Assembly (NCBI RefSeq): GCF_019749295.1
Contig: NZ_JACWFG010000001.1
Coordinates: forward strand, 642,604 to 706,603
Direction: 5' to 3'
Source: Neobacillus niacini
GTDB taxonomy: Bacteria > Bacillota > Bacilli > Bacillales > Cytobacillaceae
DNA length: 64,000 bases
The notes beneath the pieces are model-generated. The model did no database searches. It worked only from the letters and a program-made list of their open reading frames with translations, and was not told where the DNA came from. Shown here piece by piece: positions 9,968 to 17,719 of this stretch; the first letter of the stretch is position 1, and each line of letters starts with the position of its first letter. The translations under genes and the position numbers were made by a program.

Positions 9968-10921
9968 TTATTGAGTTAAGAATTGATGAAAGGCCTCAGT
10001 GTTCATCTCTAAATCTAAATCCAAAACTGCACCTTCTCCTTTTATTTTTGCATCTGTATATCCATTTTCTATAGGAATTCTAAAGGTCAAAATATCTCCC
10101 CTATCCTTTGCAAAGAAATCCTTTGCCATAAACAACATATCTCCAGTATCCATGTTGGTGTTGACATATGGTGTGACTACTCCAATTAATTTGGGCAGCT
10201 TCGGTATCGTTTGAATGCCTGAAAGCTGATCACTTATCGCCTGAAGCGCCTGCTGCTGTCGTTGAACCCGGCCAAAGTCTCCTATTGCATCGTGTCTAAA
10301 CCGAACAAAGCTAAGCATTTCTTTACCATCTAATCTTTGCAGTCCAGGCTCAAGTGGAACCTCTATATATTCTTCCATTCTCTTCTCAACATTAATTTCA
10401 ACACCATTAGGAAAAGCTTCATCAATCAATTGTTCAAAACCTTCAAAGTCAACAATCGCATAATACTGTAAATCAATATCAAAGTTTTCCTTGATGGTTT
10501 TTCTCATGAGCTCAGGCCCGCCCCGCATAAAGGCGGAATTGATTTTATGCTTGCCTTCACCAGGGATACTCACATAAATATCCCTCATAATAGAAGTTAA
10601 TTTATAGGTTCCTTTGTCTTCATTATAATGAGCAATCATGATTGTATCAGCTCGGGATACCTCCTCACCCTCTCTTGCGTCACTTCCTAATAAAAGGATA
10701 TTGGTGGCCCCATATTGATCCTTTTTACCTTCAAAAGTGTATACTTCTTCATTCACATTATTTTCTGCACTTCCATTATTAATTTGCTCTAAGGATTGGC
10801 TGACTCCTTGTTTATACTGATAATAAGAATATCCTGCTGTTGCGCCAACTACTAACAGCAGAGCTAAAAATATCGATTTTGTTTTTCTTTTTTTCTTTTT
10901 TTTATGTTTTTCATATCTCAT
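9968..10921 (-). CDS. LytR-CpsA-Psr (LCP) family cell-wall polymer ligase
   Basis: A 317-aa LCP protein. This family transfers teichoic acids or other anionic polymers from the undecaprenyl carrier to peptidoglycan. A very basic cytoplasmic N-terminus (residues 4-14) precedes one membrane anchor (about 16-33). The LCP core includes NILLLGSDAR, ADTIMIAHYN, SIMRDIYVSIPG, the Arg/Asp-rich FVRFRHDAIGDFGRVQRQQ box and a catalytic Arg-rich pocket. First gene of a three-gene minus-strand run with yhjE-like and signal peptidase genes. B. subtilis has three partly redundant homologues (TagT/U/V); I cannot say which this equals. Confidence 0.92.
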   Translation of the reverse strand: MRYEKHKKKKKRKTKSIFLALLLVVGATAGYSYYQYKQGVSQSLEQINNGSAENNVNEEVYTFEGKKDQYGATNILLLGSDAREGEEVSRADTIMIAHYNEDKGTYKLTSIMRDIYVSIPGEGKHKINSAFMRGGPELMRKTIKENFDIDLQYYAIVDFEGFEQLIDEAFPNGVEINVEKRMEEYIEVPLEPGLQRLDGKEMLSFVRFRHDAIGDFGRVQRQQQALQAISDQLSGIQTIPKLPKLIGVVTPYVNTNMDTGDMLFMAKDFFAKDRGDILTFRIPIENGYTDAKIKGEGAVLDLDLEMNTEAFHQFLTQ

Positions 10922-11067
10922 ACTTTACTCACCCATCTATGTAAAATTTTGAGGACTATCAATCGTTAAATTAATTTAATATGTCTATACTATAATTCAT
11001 TCTCCCCGAGAAAATATCCTTCTATCAAAAACTTTCTCATACATGTACCAAATTTTGCAAATAAAAT

Positions 11068-11094
11068 AAACGCAAGCTTTTAAGCATTGCGTTT
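11068..11094. repeat. Inverted repeat overlapping the yhjD -35 element
   Basis: AAACGCAAGCTT (11068-11079) pairs with AAGC-A-TTGCGTTT (11082-11094), a 12-bp stem with one bulged A and a 2-base loop. It looks like an intrinsic terminator but has no upstream gene to end: the flanking genes (LCP minus, yhjD plus) are divergent. The TTGCGT of the right arm also serves as the -35 of the yhjD promoter, so an operator is more likely. Confidence 0.5.
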
Positions 11095-11115
11095 TCGATT
11101 AGATTTTTGTATGAT
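11087..11115 (+). promoter_or_regulatory. Putative sigma-A promoter of yhjD
   Basis: TTGCGT (11087-11092), 17-base spacer, TATGAT (11110-11115), about 46 bases before the yhjD ATG. The later TATAAT (11136-11141) is too close to the ribosome-binding site AAGGAG to act as a -10. Confidence 0.45.
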
Positions 11116-11160
11116 GAAGTAGAACGTTTGTTCCTATAATAAGAAAGGAGCCGATGGTGT

Positions 11161-11526
11161 ATGACCAGAATTCCAGAGGATGATCGTAATATAATGGAAA
11201 AAGCCATTTATTTACCGATGGTATTAATTGTCTTAAATCGTGATTTAACGGTTGTGGAAAAGAGTCCATTTAAATTAAAAAAACCCTATTTAGAACTCAT
11301 TGAAGAAACGATGAAAAGCATCCAAACAGAATTAGCAGAAGTAAAACGGTATATGAAGAAGAATAACCTGAAAGTAATTGAAACGAAACGGGACGATGCT
11401 TTTACTATGTATATGTTCTTATATAAAGGCTATGAAGAAGCTCATAATTACTTTAATCCAAGAATACGCAATAAAGTTCAAGAACTAATGGAGTTTTATT
11501 TCCAAAAACGGCACCTGTCCCCTTAG
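11161..11526 (+). CDS. yhjD: YhjD-like conserved protein
   Basis: A 121-aa soluble protein matching B. subtilis YhjD in size, position (next to sipV/yhjE) and remembered sequence (LPMVLIVLNRDL near the N-terminus, Lys-rich helices, YFQKR near the C-terminus). It has no signal peptide or clear catalytic motif. Function unknown. AAGGAG lies 12 bases before the ATG. It converges with comK, 4 bases apart, and I see no terminator between them. Confidence 0.8.
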   Translation: MTRIPEDDRNIMEKAIYLPMVLIVLNRDLTVVEKSPFKLKKPYLELIEETMKSIQTELAEVKRYMKKNNLKVIETKRDDAFTMYMFLYKGYEEAHNYFNPRIRNKVQELMEFYFQKRHLSP

Positions 11527-11530
11527 GTTG

Positions 11531-12103
11531 TTAACGTTTATCCTTTATTCTCTTTTTCCCATATTGGTAGGATTCTTCTGACGCTTCTAAGGCCTTCGGC
11601 CGTTGTAATAAGTAAAATGATTTTCGTTCATTGTATTCAATCCTTTGCATTAACTTCGCTCTTAAATGAGAGGTTCTCTCCCATTGAGAAATAATCGAAC
11701 TGCACGAAACAGGAAGTTCAAATGACTGATTATTATTAAATATCATCAAAGTTTCTTGGGGATTAATTGAAACCGGCTTTTTTACATGTTCATGTGAAAT
11801 CCAAATACACTCTTGACGGTTAGGTGAAGTGGTTGGGAAGAAAAAAATACGGTTTGTGGGATCAATTGCAATTGGAATCTTATGTGCATAACCGACTAAC
11901 TGTTTTGTACCATTCCTGCGGCCTTCATAATCACATCCATAATATTCACAACTATTTTTTATAATATCAAGCGGTTTAAAGGGGGATAGGAATTTATCTT
12001 CTACCTCAAAAATCTCCGAATAAATTTTACTGCCATACACGATGGGTTTAATGAACATCGTAAATGGGTTTACCTCATATTCTTCAATTTGCTTCAGCTT
12101 CAA
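11531..12103 (-). CDS. comK: Competence transcription factor ComK
   Basis: A 190-aa ComK, the master activator of DNA-uptake genes (binds AT-rich AAAA-N5-TTTT boxes as a tetramer). Family segments are clear: EYEVNPFTM near the N-terminus, CEYYGCDYEGRRNGT, DPTNRIFFFPT and ECIWISHEHVKK. The start is a TTG (12101-12103) with GGAG 10 bases upstream; no in-frame ATG gives the conserved YEVN segment. Next to it, divergently, is the IDEAL-domain gene that also neighbours comK in B. subtilis (yhzC). I found no perfect ComK box in its own upstream region. Confidence 0.93.
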   Translation of the reverse strand: MKLKQIEEYEVNPFTMFIKPIVYGSKIYSEIFEVEDKFLSPFKPLDIIKNSCEYYGCDYEGRRNGTKQLVGYAHKIPIAIDPTNRIFFFPTTSPNRQECIWISHEHVKKPVSINPQETLMIFNNNQSFELPVSCSSIISQWERTSHLRAKLMQRIEYNERKSFYLLQRPKALEASEESYQYGKKRIKDKR

Positions 12104-12292
12104 TATTTTTCAACTCCATTAGCAATTTTATCCATCATATCACGAATGATTTACAGTTCATTTATTTTTCTGAATTGTTACGTATTTTGTCACAAAGTTA
12201 TTAACAAAAATATAAGTCGGAAAATTATAAATATTCATTGATATTATTTAAAAAAATCCATATAATATTAAAAAGCATCAGAGGTGATTTTG

Positions 12293-12526
12293 ATGAATGA
12301 GAAATCATACACGGAATTAATGAAACTTGGTGCCATGAAACGTCAACGGAAAGAGAATTTTGTTCAGGATTTATACATTGATATGCTCTTATCAGAAATT
12401 CAATTGGGTATTGAAAAAGAAAAACTGCTTAAAAAAATTGATTGTGCGATTGACCATCGGGATAAAAAAGACTTTTACCATTTATCTAAACAACTTATCG
12501 AAATAAACAAACGGTTCGGAACGTAG
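12293..12526 (+). CDS. yhzC: IDEAL-domain small protein (YhzC-like)
   Basis: A 77-aa protein with a C-terminal IDEAL domain (IDCAIDHRDKKDFYHLSKQL), a short helical module found in small Bacillaceae proteins. The frame opens at GTG 12284, but ATG 12293 follows GAGGTG (12281-12286) at normal spacing and gives exactly the length I recall for YhzC of B. subtilis. Divergent from comK with 189 bases between. Role unknown. Confidence 0.85.
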   Translation: MNEKSYTELMKLGAMKRQRKENFVQDLYIDMLLSEIQLGIEKEKLLKKIDCAIDHRDKKDFYHLSKQLIEINKRFGT

Positions 12527-12535
12527 TGTACCATC

Positions 12536-12583
12536 AAAAAGGAATGGGAAATGGAGATAGACTCCATTTCCCATTCCTTTTTT
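12536..12583. terminator. Strong bidirectional terminator, yhzC / M48 peptidase
   Basis: A perfect 16-bp stem (12541-12556 against 12562-12577) with a 5-base loop, flanked by A5 on the left and a T-run on the right, between convergent genes. Confidence 0.92.
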
Positions 12584-12585
12584 AG

Positions 12586-13857
12586 TTATTTATTCTTCAT
12601 TTTCACTTCATATTCCTCCAGCATAGCAATGCGTTCAAGCATAGATGGGTGACTGTAACGGAAAATCTTCACTAATAATGGCGGATTGACTTGACTAAGA
12701 CCTGAGCGGGATAATTCTTGGAAAGAAGTAATAGCAGCATCAGGGTTCCCAGTCATATTTATGGCATATCTATCCGCCCTTGTTTCTTCATAACGAGAAA
12801 TTAGATTTGAAAACGGACTGACGGTAAACATTAACATCGAAAGAATCATAAAAAATAATGGTAATGATCGAATATCCCTTACATCTGGGATTTTTAGTTC
12901 TTTTCCAAAACGTAAAACTGCCCAATTCATTATTCGATACGTTAGGTATAAACCAAACAGGGATAGTAGTAAATACAAGGCAATACCAATATAAATATGC
13001 TTTTCAACATAATGACAAATTTCATGTGCCATGATAAATAAAATTTGGTCATCCGATAATTTATTTAGAGTTGTGTCCCATAATACGATTCTTGCATTTG
13101 AACCAATGCCTGTTACATACGCATTTAATGAATTCGTCTCTGCGGACATATTCACTTCAAAGACATGTTCTGCTGGAATCTGAGCCTTGTCTGCTAACGC
13201 TAAGATCTTGGTTTCCAATTCTTTATTTTTCAAAGGATAGAAGTCATTATACAAAGGGTCAATGACAATTGGCTGTAAAAACATCATGAACAATGTAAAA
13301 GGTATCGATAATGCCCAAGCATAGAGCCACCAGCGTTTAACACTTTTTTGCATCAGCCAATATAATACCGGAACAATGATCATTAACGTTCCATAGTTAA
13401 TCCAGAAATCAATTAACTCTTCCTTCATCCATGATGCAAAGGTCTGGGTTGAGATGTTATAGGTTTTTGACAAGGAATAACTAATATAGCTAAGAGGCAA
13501 TGTGGCCGCAAAGGAGAAAAATGAAAGCCAAATCAGATAGATAGCAGTTTGAAGCAATTTGTACTTAGATGAACTCTCTGCCCATTTTTTAAATGCCTTT
13601 GAAAAGCCAAATAATAAAATAAAAAAATAGAAAAGCCATTCAAATGGTGTTGAAAGGAAAAACAATAAATTTCTTATCTTTGAATACTCTTCACTTAGCA
13701 TTAACTCTCTGCCATTTAAAAAAGTTGCAGGATCTGCTTTTGTTCCTTGATATTCAAAAGGCAGGCTTGTGTCTGCGAAGTGAAATAAATACCAGTAGAA
13801 AAATAACCCATACAATACATAGGCCAAAACCGCATAGAATCCCATTTTTCTAACCAT
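12586..13857 (-). CDS. M48 family membrane zinc metallopeptidase (YhfN/Ste24-like)
   Basis: A 423-aa membrane protease of the M48A (Ste24/CAAX-processing-like) type. About six to seven hydrophobic segments surround a catalytic site HEICH (residues about 279-283). The downstream EETRADRYA supplies the third zinc ligand. An N-terminal membrane helix is followed by the usual Ste24 arrangement with a long loop around SLSKTYN. Length is close to B. subtilis YhfN (426 aa). It is monocistronic, with an upstream GGAGGG ribosome-binding site and a shared terminator downstream. Substrate unknown; probably membrane protein quality control. Confidence 0.9.
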   Translation of the reverse strand: MVRKMGFYAVLAYVLYGLFFYWYLFHFADTSLPFEYQGTKADPATFLNGRELMLSEEYSKIRNLLFFLSTPFEWLFYFFILLFGFSKAFKKWAESSSKYKLLQTAIYLIWLSFFSFAATLPLSYISYSLSKTYNISTQTFASWMKEELIDFWINYGTLMIIVPVLYWLMQKSVKRWWLYAWALSIPFTLFMMFLQPIVIDPLYNDFYPLKNKELETKILALADKAQIPAEHVFEVNMSAETNSLNAYVTGIGSNARIVLWDTTLNKLSDDQILFIMAHEICHYVEKHIYIGIALYLLLSLFGLYLTYRIMNWAVLRFGKELKIPDVRDIRSLPLFFMILSMLMFTVSPFSNLISRYEETRADRYAINMTGNPDAAITSFQELSRSGLSQVNPPLLVKIFRYSHPSMLERIAMLEEYEVKMKNK

Positions 13858-13926
13858 GTAGTGTGTTGTCCCTCCTTTTGTACAACCTCTCTATACATAG
13901 TTTAGTTTTAAAGTTAATATTTAGAA

Positions 13927-13955
13927 CAAAAAAAAGCCGGACTTACCGACTTAAA
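13927..13955 (-). terminator. Intrinsic terminator after azlD
   Basis: Minus-strand hairpin AGTCGG-TAAGT-CCGGCT (one G-U pair) followed by eight T residues, starting right at the azlD stop codon. Confidence 0.75.
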
Positions 13956-14259
13956 GAAAATAAGAATATACAGCAAGGAATGTGATGGACCCTAAAACCA
14001 CAATAATGACATTTGCCCCTAAGAAAGCTGCAGCAAAGGCGGCAGCGGCTCCTGCAATTCCATACCAGATATCACCCTTTTGAAGTAAAAGGATCGCTGG
14101 GAAAATTAATGCTCCCAAAGTTGCATATGGGACGTTTTTTAATACTCCTTGAATAAAGGGCGGAAGCTCCTTACCTTTAAATAATACAAACGGCAGCATT
14201 CTAGGTATATATGTAACTAAACCCATTCCAATAATCATCCAAACGATTTCACTTTTCAT
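13951..14259 (-). CDS. azlD: AzlD-type branched-chain amino acid export subunit
   Basis: The small hydrophobic partner of AzlC (102 aa), with three to four membrane helices and the family segment YIPRMLPFVLF. AzlCD exports branched-chain amino acids and their analogues. Start choice: ATG 14259 follows GGGGTG at good spacing; the GTG at 14268 is inside that element. It overlaps the azlC stop by 11 bases, so the pair is translationally coupled. Confidence 0.88.
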   Translation of the reverse strand: MKSEIVWMIIGMGLVTYIPRMLPFVLFKGKELPPFIQGVLKNVPYATLGALIFPAILLLQKGDIWYGIAGAAAAFAAAFLGANVIIVVLGSITFLAVYSYFL

Positions 14260-14980
14260 TATTAACACCCCAATGCTTTGCCTTCATCATTTCAATCAGC
14301 TCCATCAAAACAGCAGACAGGATAGTCGAAACAACAATAGACCAGCCTTGTGCCATAATGCCGCCAAGTGTAAAGACCGAATTAAAAATCGCAGCAAGAG
14401 CAGCTAGAAATAACACTTTAACACTTTTTTTCAAAGACGGCACTAAGAGACCAACAAACATTGCATAAAGGGCTATTCCCATACTTTCTTGTAAGGTTTG
14501 AGGAAGACTTGCCCCAATCAAATGACCAATCCCCGTAAAAACAACCCAGCTTAAGTATGCCAGCAAATTTACACCAAACATGAATCCAGTTGACGCTGTC
14601 CCCTCTTTGGTTGCCGCGACAGAAAAGGTTTCATCGGTAATCCCAAACGAATAAAGCATTTTATTGCTGAGTGTGTCATCCTCGCATTTCTCATTTAAAG
14701 TTGTCGACATTAAAAAATGGCGAATATTTACGATAAAAGTTGTTAAAACAATTTCAACTATCCCCGTTCCATAGGCGAGCAAGCTAAGTGATATATACTG
14801 TGAGGCTCCTGCAAAGACTATCATACTCATTAACACAGCTTCATAGATAGATAGTCCAGTTGTTTTAGCGAGGAGACCAAACGTCAATGCAATGGGAAAA
14901 TAACCAATTCCAATACTAACCCCTGCCTGCAGTCCCTTTTTAAACTCAGATGATTCCTTTCCTATTGCAAACTCCGACAA
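14249..14980 (-). CDS. azlC: AzlC-type branched-chain amino acid exporter
   Basis: A polytopic inner-membrane permease, 243 aa from the preferred start. Family segments GIGYFPIALTFGLLA and FAGASQYISLSLL are clear. The frame opens at ATG 15028, but that start has only a weak site. The TTG at 14978-14980 has GGGAGGG exactly upstream and gives a normal N-terminus (SEFAIGKESSEFKKGLQAG). It forms an operon with azlD (overlap). Possible substrates are leucine, isoleucine, valine or azaleucine. Confidence 0.88.
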   Translation of the reverse strand: MSEFAIGKESSEFKKGLQAGVSIGIGYFPIALTFGLLAKTTGLSIYEAVLMSMIVFAGASQYISLSLLAYGTGIVEIVLTTFIVNIRHFLMSTTLNEKCEDDTLSNKMLYSFGITDETFSVAATKEGTASTGFMFGVNLLAYLSWVVFTGIGHLIGASLPQTLQESMGIALYAMFVGLLVPSLKKSVKVLFLAALAAIFNSVFTLGGIMAQGWSIVVSTILSAVLMELIEMMKAKHWGVNNEK

Positions 14981-15107
14981 ATTTATCCCTCCCAAAAAAG
15001 CGTAAGGTGCCTGACTGAAGCTAGACATCTTTCATGCTTGGATCAAAATAATATTTTATCAAATTTTCGCAAAAGAATGAAATAAAAAAACACGGCAGAA
15101 TGCCATG

Positions 15108-15884
15108 TTATTTTCCTTTGAATATAGGTTTTCTTTTTTCTGCGAAGGCTTGCAGTGCTTCTATCCTATCTTCCGTTGGAAGGGTCACTTCATATGCTTT
15201 TCTTTCAATTTGAAGGCCAGTGTTCAAATCAGCATTCATTCCGTTTTTAATGGCGAATTTGGCCTGTTGTAACGCAATTGGTCCATTGTTGAGCATTTGC
15301 GAGGCAAAGGCTAGACTCTCGGATAGCAGATCAATCCGACTAACCACTTTTGTCACTACCCCATATGTGAGAGCTTCGTTTGCAGTAAAACGGCGTGCGG
15401 TAAGAATTAATTCCAACGCTTTAGCCTGTCCTATTAGTCTAGGCAGCCGCTGAGTCCCGCCGGCACCAGGAATAATGGCAAGCCCCGTTTCAGTTAATCC
15501 CATCACAGCCTCTTCTGCTGCAATTCGAATATCGCAAGCAAGTGCCAACTCCATTCCCCCTCCAAAGGCAAAACCATTCATTGCTGCAATCGTAGGCTGA
15601 GGAAGTTGGTCGATTGCGTTAAAGACCTCATTTATTTTGTGTAGATTACGTTTTACTTGCTCATCTGTAAGATCTTTTCGCTCCTTTAAGTCTGCGCCAA
15701 CACTAAAAGCTTTTTCTCCGGAGCCGATAAAGATAACTGTTCGGATGTCACGATTGATTCGAATTTCCTCAACTTTATCCTGTAATTCTATAAGCGTTTG
15801 ATAATTGAAGGCATTAAGAGCTTCAGCACGATTAATCGTAACAATAGCTACATGGCTTTGAACCTCAAGTAAAATCTGATCCAT
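15108..15884 (-). CDS. Enoyl-CoA hydratase/isomerase family protein
   Basis: A 258-aa crotonase-fold protein that probably hydrates 2-enoyl-CoA in fatty acid or branched-chain acid degradation. It shows the N-terminal HVAIVTINR.EALNA strand, the oxyanion-hole segments FSVGADLKE and AFGGGMELALACD, and the catalytic Glu positions in MGLTETGLAIIPGAGGTQRLPRLIG (both Glu-type residues present). Located just upstream of (before) the lcfB terminator, so it is a separate transcript from the acyl-CoA ligase behind it, but the pairing makes a beta-oxidation role likely. Confidence 0.92.
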   Translation of the reverse strand: MDQILLEVQSHVAIVTINRAEALNAFNYQTLIELQDKVEEIRINRDIRTVIFIGSGEKAFSVGADLKERKDLTDEQVKRNLHKINEVFNAIDQLPQPTIAAMNGFAFGGGMELALACDIRIAAEEAVMGLTETGLAIIPGAGGTQRLPRLIGQAKALELILTARRFTANEALTYGVVTKVVSRIDLLSESLAFASQMLNNGPIALQQAKFAIKNGMNADLNTGLQIERKAYEVTLPTEDRIEALQAFAEKRKPIFKGK

Positions 15885-15913
15885 TGCTTTTCTCTCCTTT
15901 CTTTTTTCTAAAC

Positions 15914-15938
15914 AAAGGCAGGCTGACTGCCTGCCCTT
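15914..15938 (-). terminator. Intrinsic terminator after lcfB
   Basis: Minus-strand GGCAGGC-AGTCA-GCCTGCC hairpin followed by TTTGTTT, 32 bases past the lcfB stop and before the enoyl-CoA hydratase ribosome-binding site. Confidence 0.75.
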
Positions 15939-15966
15939 ATAAAGTATATGAACTGCTGCAATGCTT

Positions 15967-17523
15967 TTAGACAGTCTGAGTTATCTGCGTTTTTAATGCT
16001 CTTCGCAGAATTTTTCCTGTTGTATTTTTCGGTAATTCTTCTAAGAATTCAATCGAAGAAGGAACCTTGTACTTGGCTAAATGTTCTTTGCAATACTCTA
16101 GTAATTGCTCTTCAGTTGTATCCGGACTTTTGCTGACAACAAAGCATTTCACTGATTCACCAAGATTCGAATCTGGTACACCAAGCACTGCCGCTTCTAC
16201 TATATCCGGGTGGTTATAGAGCACTTCTTCAACCTCACGAGGATATACATTATATCCGCCAACAATAATCAAATCTTTCTTTCTATCAACTATATAAAAA
16301 TAACCATCTTCATCCATTCTAGCCAAGTCCCCAGTATATAACCAGCCATCACGAATGGCTGCAGCTGTTTCCTCTGGCATTTTGTAATAGCCTTTCATGA
16401 CATTCGGTCCAGAAACAATTAATTCACCAACTGCCCCAACTGGCTGTTCTTCTGCTAATTCATTTACTATTTTGTTTTCAACATGGAGAATGGATGTCCC
16501 AATGGAACCAGCCTTACGCGGGCGGTCCAGTGGGTTGAAACAGGTTACAGGTGAAGCCTCTGACAAACCATAACCCTCAGAAATTCGAACATTAAATTTC
16601 TTTTCAAAATTATTAAGCAGTGCTACCGGTAAAGATGCTCCACCAGAAATACATAATCTTAACGTGTTAAAATCCTCTGGGTTCCCTTCTGGATATTGAT
16701 ATAAGAAATTGTACATCGTTGGAACACCTGCAAAAACAGTGGCTTCAAACTCTTTTGCCAGTTCAAAAATATCCTTCGGACTAAACCTTGGAGCAATCAA
16801 CAAAGTGGCTCCACTCAATAATGGTGCGTTTAAAGCTACCGTTAAGCAAAATACATGAAACATAGGCAGGGTCGTAATAACACGGTCTTGATCATTCATC
16901 TTTAAATAATCACCCACATCACTGGCATTGCTGTATAGATTCTTGTGGGTTAACATGGCACCTTTTGGTTTCCCTGTGGTCCCGGAAGTATAAAGGATAA
17001 TCGCGGTGTCATCATCCTGCAGCTCTGGCCCATTAAAAGTAAGGTTACCTGAGGCAACTACCTCTGTAAACGATTTCATTTTAGGGTAAAGTGAGAGTGA
17101 TTCAATATTATGCTGTAAAATACCATCTTTACTAGTTTCACAGAATACAAAATTTTCTACCTTAGGCAAGAAAGTATGTACTTTTTCAGCTAATGGAATG
17201 GCCATATCTAGTGCGACTACCAGTTTCACATCGCCATTATTTAATATATACCCAATCTCATCTGCTGTATAAATAGGGTTAACAGGAATCACCGTTGCCC
17301 CTAACCGTAATGCCCCGTATAATCCAATAACAAAATGTGGTGAGTTACCTAGTAATAATGCAATATGGTCCCCTTGTTTAACTCCTAACTTTTCTAAACC
17401 AGATGCAAACTTAGTAATCGCTCCATCCAATTCTGCATATGTAGTTCCTTGGCCCATAAAATAATAAGCAATTTTATTCGCTGATTTTTTTGCAGTTTCG
17501 TGAAGCTTAGATGATAAATTCAT
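15967..17523 (-). CDS. lcfB: Long-chain fatty-acid-CoA ligase (LcfB/YhfL-like)
   Basis: A 518-aa acyl-adenylate-forming enzyme that activates fatty acids with ATP and CoA. Motifs: P-loop [43 protein letters not shown], the hinge [16 protein letters not shown] and the C-terminal catalytic Lys in [10 protein letters not shown]. Length equals B. subtilis LcfB (about 513 aa). A FadR-type palindrome lies just upstream of its GGGAGG ribosome-binding site, so it is probably induced by long-chain acyl-CoA. Confidence 0.95.
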   Translation of the reverse strand: MNLSSKLHETAKKSANKIAYYFMGQGTTYAELDGAITKFASGLEKLGVKQGDHIALLLGNSPHFVIGLYGALRLGATVIPVNPIYTADEIGYILNNGDVKLVVALDMAIPLAEKVHTFLPKVENFVFCETSKDGILQHNIESLSLYPKMKSFTEVVASGNLTFNGPELQDDDTAIILYTSGTTGKPKGAMLTHKNLYSNASDVGDYLKMNDQDRVITTLPMFHVFCLTVALNAPLLSGATLLIAPRFSPKDIFELAKEFEATVFAGVPTMYNFLYQYPEGNPEDFNTLRLCISGGASLPVALLNNFEKKFNVRISEGYGLSEASPVTCFNPLDRPRKAGSIGTSILHVENKIVNELAEEQPVGAVGELIVSGPNVMKGYYKMPEETAAAIRDGWLYTGDLARMDEDGYFYIVDRKKDLIIVGGYNVYPREVEEVLYNHPDIVEAAVLGVPDSNLGESVKCFVVSKSPDTTEEQLLEYCKEHLAKYKVPSSIEFLEELPKNTTGKILRRALKTQITQTV

Positions 17524-17539
17524 AATATGCCTCCCTTTG

Positions 17540-17557
17540 TGAATGAATGTTCATTCA
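17540..17557 (-). promoter_or_regulatory. FadR-type operator upstream of lcfB
   Basis: TGAATGAATGTTCATTCA is an 18-bp near-perfect palindrome (16 of 18 bases match its reverse complement). It resembles the TGAATGA...TCATTCA operators of Bacillus FadR, which represses lcfA, lcfB and other beta-oxidation genes. It ends 17 bases before the start codon, adjacent to the ribosome-binding site. Confidence 0.85.
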
Positions 17558-17660
17558 CCTAATAATAAAAATTTTCTAAATATATTATATTTAAAGAAAT
17601 TTAAGTATACAAGCCTAAAGTTCCAAAAAGATACAAATTTCTACTTCCGCTTCTATCCAT

Positions 17661-17689
17661 AACAAAATACAGTAATATATCATATTTTA
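17661..17689 (+). promoter_or_regulatory. Putative sigma-K promoter of the ATP-grasp/Mur ligase fusion gene
   Basis: AACA (17661-17664), 16-base spacer, CATATTTTA (17681-17689). This fits the late mother-cell consensus mACm-N16/17-CATAnnnTA, as I recall it. The inferred start of transcription is about 25 bases before the ATG. The same layout precedes yheD. Confidence 0.55.
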
Positions 17690-17719
17690 TCAGTATGTAA
17701 TATGGAAGGGGGATTTTGC

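Noticed and set aside
11136-11141. TATAAT as the yhjD -10
   Set aside because: It would place the transcription start inside the ribosome-binding site AAGGAG; the TTGCGT-N17-TATGAT pair upstream fits better.
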